From NCBI GenBank assembly GCA_007258455.2, contig VDFB02373365.1:225708194-225772193 (forward strand): a stretch of DNA of 64,000 nucleotides, in the 5' to 3' direction. The first letter of the stretch is position 1, and each line of letters starts with the position of its first letter. The notes beneath the pieces were generated by a model. The model did no database searches. It saw only the letters and a program-made list of their open reading frames with translations, and had not been told where the DNA came from. Source of the DNA: Sequoia sempervirens. Its lineage: Eukaryota > Streptophyta > Pinopsida > Cupressales > Cupressaceae. The translations under genes were made by a program, and so were the position numbers. Below, one piece after another: positions 55,484-64,000 of the stretch.

Positions 55484-57632
55484 GTGTTACCTTATTCTAT
55501 AGACAAAGGACTCAAAAAGGTGTTTAAAGATACAACCCATGGATGTAGAGACCCAATTATCCCTATCTCAAGGTGGGATCTGTTTTGGTACTTCTATGAA
55601 AAAAGGGATGACAAGATTCTAGTTTCAAATCCTTGGACCTTAGATTTGGCCAAATTGATAGTCCCAAATGTCTTCGTTGATCTTGAGTTTATTAAAGTAT
55701 TGGTGCTTTATTATCACCCGGCTACCAAGACTATAAGAATGCCAAATGGTTCACCATTAGTGGTGTTGACTAAAGAAGCAATTATAGAGTGTTTTATGTT
55801 AAACAAGCAAGCTATCACTAAGATCAACTTGGAATAAGTGAGGAGGATTATAGGAGATTAAGAAAAATCTACATGAGTGATGAGATTCCTTTACACATGA
55901 AAAGGTGTGTAAACAATAGGAGGATACCTATCTCCCCCTCCCAAATTGGGCCATTTGACATAGAAGACTTCCAAGTATATTTCAAAAGAACTTATTTTTC
56001 TTTGTGCCAAGTGCTTGGAATAGATGTTGAAGAGACAATTCCAACCTATCTCATGATGATGACAATGAAGATACAAAATCCTAAAGTCAACATTGAGTAT
56101 GGCTTTGCTACTAAAATTGAGAAAGGGCTACATGAGGTATTTTTGCAAGAGAGAACTTAGCTCCTGTCACTTTCAGGAAATACTCTCTATTGTGTCATTT
56201 AATATTGAACCAAAACAGAAATAGATGGACTAAAAGAATGTGTTTGGGAATGACTGATGATGAAGGGAATAGGTTGCATGTACAAAACTAGTGTTACATC
56301 TGGGATAGTAGATGTAAAAATAGTGATTATGTAATATTTCATGATGATTTCATAATAAAGGTCATGGCCGCTCTTGGTCATATTTCACCAAGATTTCCTA
56401 GTAAAATCATGCAAGTATTAAGACCTTTAGCATTGAAGCTAGAGCAGGGGCACACTCACAATTCCAGTGACTAGTTCTTCTTAGTAGACCAAACAATAAT
56501 AAGGATCTATGGGTGTCCTCAAGCCCCACATTTTTTACCTAAATTTATTTATATTAGAATTACATTTTTAGAATTTATGTGGAAAATGTTATGGATGGAG
56601 CATGATGTTATGAAAAGACAGAAAAAAGGGGGCATTCCTCCCTGACCTAACTGAATGTGAGGAACTATATATAGGGTCTGATACTCTTGAAGAAATGAAA
56701 AACTTTTTGAAGATGGGTTATTTATTAAATTCATGACGAGAAAGGGTCTTTGATATTGAAGGGAATATTAATTTTATAAAGTAAACACTTCTCACTAAAG
56801 TTGGGATTACCCATGTAATGGATTGCAAAGAAGTTGTAATAAGAAATTGCTTTACACCTAATGAATTTTTTCAAAGAAAGAAGAAGTGGGAAATCATAAA
56901 GAGGCTTGAGGAGGAGAAGGAAAGGGACACTAGAATCAAAGGATTCTATGTTGAAGAAAAGGATTATATCAAAAGGATGAATGTAATAATTGACAACTTT
57001 GAAAGATTATATGTTGAACCAAAAAAGAAACCTGAGGGTCAGTCTTCAAAACCCTCCAAGCTTCCCATCAAACCAAGTGGTATTGTAATCACAAAGCCCC
57101 TACCAAACACTTCCATAATACAATCAGAAGTATCCACTAAGCAACCAAGTCCTAAAAGGAAAAAGACACATGGAGTGGACCCCTTAGTGACATATGAAAT
57201 AAGTGGAGTAGGGGATATTGAAGAGGTAGTCGATGTACTTTTGAATTTTAAAGATTATGAAGTTGATCAACCATCCCCTAAGCTTGCAACTAATGCTCAC
57301 AAACCAAAAGAAAGAGTGGATGTACATGAGAATAATGATCAAGAAGTGCATGATGATGAAAGGGTGATTGCTACCCTTATTTTTGTTGAATATGATGAAT
57401 TTATTCAAACTCTTTAGTTTAAGGATTTTTGGTTTAAGATGAAAATGAAATAATTTGAGGAGAGACTCCAAATTAATAAGATGGGCACTAAGGAGTCACA
57501 ACATGACTAGATTGTTGCAAAAACTCTTGAAGAACTCAGGATTAATGAAATTATTGTTAGCCCCAAGAAGCAAGAAAATTGGTCTTAGAAAGCACTATAC
57601 TAATTATTCCTAGGATGGAGTTAAAAAAGTGA
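55484..57632 (+). pseudogene. Retroelement-associated ORF of unknown function
   Basis: Plus-strand coding texture runs through 55484-55834, 55873-56157 (one frame over), broken pieces to about 56700, 56818-57414 and on past a stop to the insertion of element C at 57632. It includes RWDLFWYFYEKRDDKILVS, TIRMPNGSPLVVLTKEAII, FQVYFKRTYFSLCQVLGID and a K/E/P-rich second half (VEPKKKPEGQSSKPSKLP). The layout, a globular N-terminal half followed by a charged low-complexity half, is like the LTR-internal ORF of region 1, although the sequences are not evidently alignable. It is probably another extra ORF of a plant Ty3/Gypsy element. Function is unknown. Confidence 0.5.
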
Positions 57633-58490
57633 TGTAGGAGCATCCAATAGTGTAGGGAAATCTTGCATCAACAAAAAATATATATATATATTTATTTTAT
57701 TCAGTTGTTTTGAGTCCCATGATGGCACTTAAGGGGTGTAAGACAGTCAGGCATCAAAAATAGAAAAAATTGGGCACTTACTATTTTTAGTAAGTTGGCC
57801 TGAATGAGCTCATATGGACCTGGAAATTTACCCCTAAGGAGCATAACTAAAATAATTTCTAGTTGTGAAAGAATCACCTCAATACCTGCATGATTTATGA
57901 GAAATTAAAGTTTTTGTCCCGAGAAATTTCTCCAATGCAGCTTCAAATTTAGATATAAAACTTTAGAGGCCCTGAAACAGCTCAAAAAGTGGTAGAACCG
58001 ACCTTTGGTGGGTCTATGTGTTGTAGAGATCATCAAAATATTTCCAATGATATGCAATAATAGAAAATTGGACACCCAAATCAAAATTTATGGCCTCGTG
58101 AAGTTGGTTCTCTAAAAAGTGAACTTCATTAAAAAAATTCTTCCTAGGGTAGAAATCAAACAATAGGACTTTTGGTGCCAAAACAAAAGGGGAAATTTGA
58201 ACTTTCTAGAACATTCTAGGACGGTTATTGAGGAAAATAAAAATGGTTAAGTGGGGGTTGTAGAAGGTGGCTCCAATAGTGTAGATTGTGGCTCTGAATA
58301 GTAGATTTTATTTTTAGAGTTGATTTTTTTGTAGTGAATCAAGCCCATGAAGTTGTAGCATGTAAGCTCTAAATTTGTAAAAAAAAAATTTGAAAAAAAT
58401 TGAAAGTGAGTCATTTTTCTATCTCACATCATTTGTGTTGGTATTTGTTGTTGTGATTTCTATGGGTTTGGGTTGGTGTGGCCCTCATCA
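57633..58490 (+). repeat. 5' LTR of element C
   Basis: The LTR begins TGTAGGAGCATCC and ends GCCCTCATCA (858 bp) two bases before the PBS. It aligns with 63152-64000. A TATATATATATA run lies at about 57676-57688. Confidence 0.92.
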
Positions 58491-58492
58491 AG

Positions 58493-58507
58493 TGGTATCA
58501 AAGCAGG
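58493..58507 (+). other. Primer-binding site of element C, tRNA-Met type
   Basis: TGGTATCAAAGCAGG differs from the canonical TGGTATCAGAGC at one position, two bases after the LTR. Confidence 0.85.
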
Positions 58508-58581
58508 AGTTCCTAAGCTTGTAACAGAGCATTGAACATGAGGTAGTTGCAGCAAAACCTGTGAGTGTGGGTTGAGTTCAA

Positions 58582-59440
58582 GATGCCTCCAAGACTTGGC
58601 TAGTATGCCGGAGGTAGAGGATGGGGTGGTGGAGGAAGAGATCCACCTAGAGATGAAATATGAGCCCTTAGAAGGCAATTAGAAACCTTGCAACAAGAGG
58701 TTAGAAGAAGAGATGTGCAATAAGACAAAGATGATAGTGAAGATGAAACAGAAGAGGAAATGGAAGAGGAAGAGCGAGATCCAATGGATCATGGAGAAAG
58801 AAGATTGTTGCAAGTGATCTCAATCATTGGGAAGAGACCTAAAATGGAGGTTTCAACTTTTAGTGGAAATTTGAATCCTAAAGAATTGATTGATTCGACC
58901 AATGACATGGAGGAACTTCTCATGTTTGAGGAGATTGAAGATCCTCATAGAGTGAGGTTTTGCGAAGACAAAATTGAAAGGTCACACCAGTATATGTTGG
59001 AAAGAGGTCCAGTTAGAAAGAGAAAGACAATGGAAAGATAACATTTCTAGATGGGACAAAATGGTGTCAAAATTGAAGAAACAATTTATTCTAGTTGATT
59101 ACGAATTGGAACTGCTCAAGAACATGCAGAGCTTGAGGTAAGGGAAAAGGATGGTGAAAGAATACATAGAGGAATTTCACAAGGTCCTGATTTAGATAGG
59201 AAATTTTGAGGTGAATAAAGAGAAAGTTGCTTGTTATATTAACGGGTTGAAGCCAAGTATATAGGAAGAATTGGCATTGGTAAGAATAACCACCATTGGG
59301 GATGCTTATCAATTTTCTCTAAAGGTTGAAGAATGACTGAATAAGAGATTTGAGAACAAACAATGAGGTGGAGGTCATGGAGGAAAGACTGGTGGAATGT
59401 CATATGGAGGTTGAAATGAAGATCTAAAGAAGGGTGAAGG
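58582..59440 (+). pseudogene. Gag of element C
   Basis: From the ATG at 58582 (MPPRLG) comes a G/R-rich start, then RRQLETLQQEVRRRD (coiled-coil-like). An acidic stretch EDETEEEMEEEERDP follows, and then the capsid start at 58800-59041 (VSTFSGNLNPKELIDSTNDMEELLMFEEI), the typical chromovirus gag. Frameshifts near 59040 and several stops follow. The C-terminal part is recognisable only in pieces to about 59440. Confidence 0.75.
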
Positions 59441-59539
59441 CTCCAGTAGCAGCTAGAACCGGAAAGGAGATAACACCTATTGTCCTCGTGATCATAATAA
59501 TGGAACCAAAGAGGAAGGGGAAGATTTGGACGAGGACCA

Positions 59540-60115
59540 AAAAGAGGAGGCTTCTGTGGAACCTATTTCCAATGTGGAGAAGAAGGACATAGATCCTATG
59601 AGTTTCCTCAACATCAAGGAAGGAAAAATAGAAGACCTGAGGGTAATGCACGAGTTGCACATGTTGACGAAGATGCTGAGTCTTCACATTTTGAGGATGC
59701 AAAAAGAGGAGAGGTTCTTGTTACTAGAAGAGACCTGCTGAATGAGGAGAAGGAACCAACTCAAAGGAAGAATTTATTTCACACTAGATGTAAGTGTGAA
59801 GGTAAAGTTTGGAATGTTATTATTGATGGAGGTAGTACTTATAACCTTTGTTTAAGAAGAAATGGTTAGTAAGTTGTGGTTGGAGAGAAGGCATCTGAAC
59901 CCATGCCGGATTGCTTGGATGCACAAGGACCATAAAGCCTTGGTAAATGAACAATATCCGGTAAAGTTCAAGATTGGAAATTACCTTGATGAGGTATTGT
60001 GTGATATTATGCCTATAGATGTTTTTCATATGTTGTTAGGAAGATCGTGGTAGTTTGATCGATGAGCAATACATGATGGACATGCCAACACCTATTCTTT
60101 GACAAAAGATGGAGT
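59540..60115 (+). pseudogene. Zinc knuckle and protease of element C
   Basis: A decayed CCHC knuckle reads YFQCGEEGHRSYEF (about 59563-59604), with the first and last Cys replaced. The protease follows: VIIDGGSTYNL at about 59815 with the catalytic DGG-type site, and VLCDIMPIDVFHMLLGRSW at 59996-60053, the conserved LLGRxW strand. A frameshift separates the two blocks and stops follow at once. Confidence 0.8.
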
Positions 60116-60239
60116 TCATCATAAGTTGAAGCCCTTGAAAGAGGTAGAGGAAATGTATGCAGTAATGTAAGAATTTTTTTGGTTGATGGAAGAAATTTCT
60201 TAGAAGGTATGAAGCATGAACATATGTGTTTTTCATTGA

Positions 60240-61290
60240 TCCCTAGAGTTGATAAAGAAGATACTACTAAGGTACCTGTAGAGGTTTCAGATTTGTTGAA
60301 TGAGTTTCAAGATATTATTTTTGATAATGTACCTAAAGGTTTTCCTCCAGTAAGAAAGATTAGCCATCAGATGGACTTCATTCCTAGAGCTAGTTTTCTG
60401 AATAAGGCAACTCATTGTATGACTCCAACTGAGAGCGAAGAGTTGAACTGACAAGTGCAAGAGTTGTTGCAGAAGGGATTGATTCGAGAGAGTTTGAGTC
60501 CATGTGCATTACCTATAGTACTAGCACCAAAGAAGGATGGGGAATGGCAGATGTGTATAGATTCTAGAGACATCAACAAGATCACCATCAAGTATAGATT
60601 CCCCTTTCCAAGGATGGATGACATTATAGATTGTTTGAGTGGAGATGAGTACTTCACGAAGATAGATTTGAAGAGCGGATATCACCAGATCCATATTAGA
60701 GAAGGAGATGAATGAAATACATCCTTTAAAACCAAGGAGGGCTTGTACGAGTGGTTAGTCATGCCTTTTGGGCTAACCAATGCACCAAGTACATTTATGC
60801 AGCTTATTAATGAGGTATTAAAGATTTTTTAGGAAAATTTGTTATTGTTTATTTGGATGATATTCTAATTTTCAGTAAAACATTGGAGGAGCACCTAATG
60901 CATATGCAGAAAGTTTTTGAGATGCTAAGGGAGGAGAAGTTGTTGATTAATTTGAAGAAATGTAGTTTTGTGAAAATGAAGTTGGTGTATCTAGGATTTG
61001 TTGTCTCAACAGAGGGTATTAAAATGGATCTAGAGAAGGTGAGAGCTATCATTGAATGGCCTACCCCAAGGAGTGTTACAAAGGTAAGATCATTTCATGG
61101 TCTAGCAAGTTTTTACAGAAATTTTATTAAGAGTTTCAGTAGTATTTGTCCACCTCTAACTGAAGTAATGAGAGGGGATATAAAAGAGTTTATGTGGACT
61201 ACAGGAGCAGCCAAAATTTTTGATATGTTAAAGAAGAAATTTATAGAGCAACCTATTTTGGCACTTCTAGATTTCAATAAGATCTTTTAG
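60240..61290 (+). pseudogene. Reverse transcriptase of element C
   Basis: Motifs in order are [31 protein letters not shown] (first catalytic Asp), [12 protein letters not shown], and VYLDDILIFS near 60855 with YLDD intact. They continue with VYLGFVVSTEGI and KVRSFHGLASFYRNFI. A stop at 60450, another at 60716 and a frameshift with a stop near 60830 disrupt it. This is a typical chromovirus RT. Confidence 0.92.
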
Positions 61291-61640
61291 GTAGATTGTG
61301 ATGCTAGTGGCACTGTCATAGGAGTTGTTTTGAGTCAAGAAGGTAAGCCTGTTGCCTATTTTAGTGAGAAGTTAAATGATGCTAAGAAGAAGTGTTTTGT
61401 CTATGATCAAGATTTTTATGCTATAGTTCATGCTTTGAAAAAATGGAGACACTATTTGTTTCCAAAAGAATTTATTTTATATATTGATCACCAAGCTTTA
61501 CAGTATCTCAATAGTCAAGGAAAGTTGAATCAAAGGCACTTAAATGGGTTGAGTTTTTGCAAATTTATACTTTTGTTTTGAAGCATAAGAGTGGAAGGTC
61601 AAATAGAGTTGTAGATTCCTTAAGTAGAAGGCTAAATTTG
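61291..61640 (+). pseudogene. RNase H of element C
   Basis: VDCDASGTVIGVVLSQ (first catalytic Asp kept, right after a TAG at 61288) is followed by KKCFVYDQDFYAIVHALKKW with Glu/Asp positions, and by LYIDHQALQYL. The frame shifts by one near 61550, and RSNRVVDSLSRR at about 61590-61630 gives the last catalytic Asp and the domain end. Confidence 0.88.
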
Positions 61641-62920
61641 TCGATAGAGATGAATATAGAGGTTGTTGGGTTTTATGAACTCAAGAGTTTGTATCCAGAA
61701 GATCTAGATTTTGTAGAAGCTTGGAAGGCTTGTTTGGAACTTATTACATTGGATAGGATGAGATGGTTGGATTTCTTAATCCAAGATGGGTTGTTGTTTA
61801 GAGGAATCCAATTGTGCATTCCAAGGAGTTCTATGAGAGAGAATCTAATCAAGGAGAAGCATAGTGGAGGATTGGTTGGAAATTTTGTTCGATATAAGAC
61901 CATTTCTCTTGTCAGTGAGAATTATTATCGGCCATGGTTACAACAAGATTTGAAGAATTTTGTACAAAGTTGTAGAGTGTGTCAAATGGTAAAATGAATA
62001 AGTTAGAATATTGGATTGTATCAACCATTACCTATACCTGAGAGGCCATGGGAAGATATTAGTATGGATTTTATTCTTGGCTTTCCAAGGACACAGAGAG
62101 GGAATGATTCCATATTTGTGGTGGTGGATAGATTTTCAAAGATGGAACATTTCATTATGTTTCATAAGACCAGTGATGTTGTTCATGTTGTAGAGTTATT
62201 TTTTAGAGAGGTGGTGAAACTACATGGTCTACCAAAGAGTATATTCTTAGACATAGATACCAAATTTGTTGGTTATTTCTGGAGGACATTATGGAAGAAG
62301 CTGAAGACCGATTTGAGGTTTAATTTTGCACACCATCCATAGACTGATGGAAAAAAAAGTGGTGAATAGGAGTTTGGGCAACCTGCTAAGATGCTTAGTT
62401 GGAGATAAGCCCAAGGGATGGGATTTGATTATACCACAAGAATAATTTTCTTATAATAATTCTGTCAATAGGAGCACTAGTAAATCACCATTCTAGATTG
62501 TATTTGGGAGTAGTCCAAGAACTACTTCCATACTGAGAAATATGGATAAGGGGGAGAAGAGTAGTGATGAGGCTGAATATTTTGTTGAGCACCTAAAGAA
62601 TTTGTAAGAAGAGGTGAAGAACCATATCAATAAGATGAACTCACAATATAAGGCTTGGGAATATCAGAAAATGAGGTATAAGGAGTTCCAAGTAGGAGAT
62701 GAAGTTATGGTTCATTTGTGAAATGAAGGTTTCTAGTTGGTACATACAACAAGTTAAAAGATGAAAAATTTTGGACCATGCAAGATCCTAAAGAAGCATG
62801 ATTCAGGAAATGCTTATGAGGTAGAGTTTCCTAGTGGACTAAACATTTCTCTCATGTTCAACATTACAAATTTGACAGAGTATTGTGAAGGTGATATAGA
62901 GGAGGGGTCGATAAATAAAT
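61641..62920 (+). pseudogene. Integrase of element C
   Basis: The zinc domain region shows GGLVGNFVRYKT and CRVCQMVK (61850-61997). Its histidines are altered. The core begins at about 62030: [16 protein letters not shown] with the first catalytic Asp, [13 protein letters not shown], then [13 protein letters not shown] where the second Asp is present, and FAHHP before a stop at 62342. The Glu-bearing part and the C-terminal module (62343-62920) are broken by stops but still readable in places (KNFGPCKILKKH, about 62767). Confidence 0.85.
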
Positions 62921-62922
62921 AG

Positions 62923-63117
62923 TTGAAAATTCCAACACCTACTTCAGAGAAGGAAGAGATAGAAGAAATCTTGGATAGCCGTGTGGGTAGAAGCACGAGA
63001 AATAGGCAATATTCAAAGTACTTAGTGAAATGGAGAGGAAGTCTTGTTGAAGATTCATCATGGTTTTCTAAGGTTGAGGTTAACCATCTTGGTTTCCCTC
63101 TAACTCTTGAGAAGTGA
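62923..63117 (+). pseudogene. Chromodomain at the end of pol, element C
   Basis: EEILDSRVGRSTRNRQYSK followed by YLVKWRGSLVEDSSW is a clear chromodomain, ending at a TGA at 63115. In chromoviruses this module steers integration towards marked chromatin. A stop just upstream (about 62922) separates it from integrase in this copy. Confidence 0.9.
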
Positions 63118-63151
63118 CAGGGTCACTTTTCAAATTACCCTGGGTGTCTAA

Positions 63152-64000
63152 TATAGGAGCATCTAGTAGTGTAGGGAAATATTGCATCACCCAAAAAAAA
63201 TGTTTTCTTTATTTTCTTTAGTTGTTTTGAGTCCCATTATGGCACTTAAGGGGTGTAAGACAATCAGGCATAAAAAATAGAAAAAATTAGACACTTACTA
63301 TTTTTAGTAAGTTGGCCTAAATGGGCTTATATGGACCAGAAAATTTACCCCAAGGAGCATAACGAAAAAAAAAAATTGGTCGCAAAAGAATCACCTCAAT
63401 ACCCTACACGATTTGGGAGAAATTAAAGTTTTCGTCCCAAGAAATTTCTCCAATGCAGCTTCAAATTCATATATAAAACTTTAGAGGCCTTGAAACGGTT
63501 CAAAAAGTGGTCAAACGACCTACAGTGGTTCATGTGTTGTAGAGCTCATCGAGAGATTTCCAATGATATGAAATAATATCAAATCGAACACTCTGATCAA
63601 AATTTATGGCCCCGCAAAGTTGGTCCTCTAAAAAGTGAATTTCATTAAGAAAATTCTTCATAGGCTTGAAATCAAATGACAAGACTTTTGGCACCAAAAC
63701 AAAAGAGGAAATTTGAACTTTCTAGAACATTCTAGGGTGGTTATTGGGGAAAATAATAAGGGTTAAGTGGGGGTTGTAGAAGGTGGCCCCAATAGTGTAG
63801 ATTGTGGCTCTGAATAGTAGATTTTCTTTTCAGAGTTGATTTTGTTGTAATGAATCAAGCCCATGAGGCTGTAGCATGTAAGCATTGAATTTGTAATTTT
63901 GTTTTCTGAAAATAATTGAAAGTGAGTCATTTTTCTGTCTCACATCTTTTGTGTTGGTATATATTGTTGTGATTTCTATGGGTTTGGGGTGGTGTGGCCC
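63152..64000 (+). repeat. 3' LTR of element C, cut by window end
   Basis: The LTR aligns with 57633-58484. It begins TATAGGAGCATC where the 5' LTR has TGTAGGAGCATC, so the outer TG has decayed to TA. About six bases are missing at the window edge. No convincing polypurine tract precedes it. Confidence 0.92.

Larger units (their letters stand above)
57633..64000 (+). mobile_element. Element C: old chromovirus (Ty3/Gypsy with chromodomain)
   Basis: 5' LTR, tRNA-Met-type PBS, gag, protease, RT, RNase H, integrase and chromodomain are in order on the plus strand, followed by the 3' LTR that runs off the window a few bases before its expected end. The LTRs differ at roughly one position in ten over the first 200 bases by eye, and all domains carry stops or frameshifts, so it is an old copy. 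The left flank AGTGA (57628-57632) should be repeated just outside the window if the target duplication is preserved. Confidence 0.93.

Overview
This 64 kb window is repeat-dense plant nuclear DNA, most likely from a large-genome seed plant and plausibly a gymnosperm (inference from repeat types, nesting, AT-rich filler and the absence of any intact host gene). I found no complete host gene, no rRNA or tRNA gene and no CRISPR array. Nearly everything interpretable is LTR retrotransposon, with one CACTA-type transposase relic, one SINE, a LINE fragment and several tandem repeats.

Region 1 (1-19025), complex X/A. Two direct-repeat copies (1-4584 and 14447-19025, differing at a few percent of positions, mostly transitions) behave like very long LTRs. 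Each carries a minus-strand ORF of about 1200 codons with no recognised function. Between them lies a minus-strand Ty3/Gypsy gag-pol (12472 down to 5538) ordered gag, protease, archaeal-like RNase H, reverse transcriptase, ordinary RNase H, integrase. The RNase H position differs from the usual Tat/Ogre order. The inter-LTR segment has primer-binding sites at both ends in convergent orientation: a tRNA-Arg type on + at 4587 and a tRNA-Asn type on - at 12494. Just inside the + one is a pair of covarying hairpins. The gag-pol frame is unbroken by indels from 12472 to 5897 but carries about 22 stops, mostly TAG.

Region 2 (19026-39780). A degenerate plus-strand Tat-like gag-protease element (D) is split by a complete minus-strand Tat-type element (B, 22972-39671) with 914-bp LTRs identical but for one base, a perfect 5-bp target duplication, PBS, PPT and a 2497-codon gag-pol frame. 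The frame runs through gag, protease, G-patch, RT and both RNases H, then breaks inside the integrase core.

Region 3 (39780-46844). AT-rich sequence holding a tRNA-derived SINE with a 16-bp target duplication, a LINE RT tail, a tandem SINE-like repeat and (ATCT)n/(GT)n microsatellites.

Region 4 (46845-57632). A decayed Ty1/Copia element (5' LTR, tRNA-Met PBS, gag, protease, integrase, start of RT) is interrupted by an LTR-like insert and ends abruptly against a CACTA (TNP2/DUF4218/DUF4216) transposase relic. A tandem duplication and a second retroelement-associated ORF of unknown function follow.

Region 5 (57633-64000). An old plus-strand chromovirus (element C), with gag, protease, RT, RNase H, integrase, chromodomain and both LTRs, the last cut by the window edge.

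Relative order suggested by nesting: D before B; the 55484 ORF before C; Copia before its LTR-like insert. B is by far the youngest insertion.
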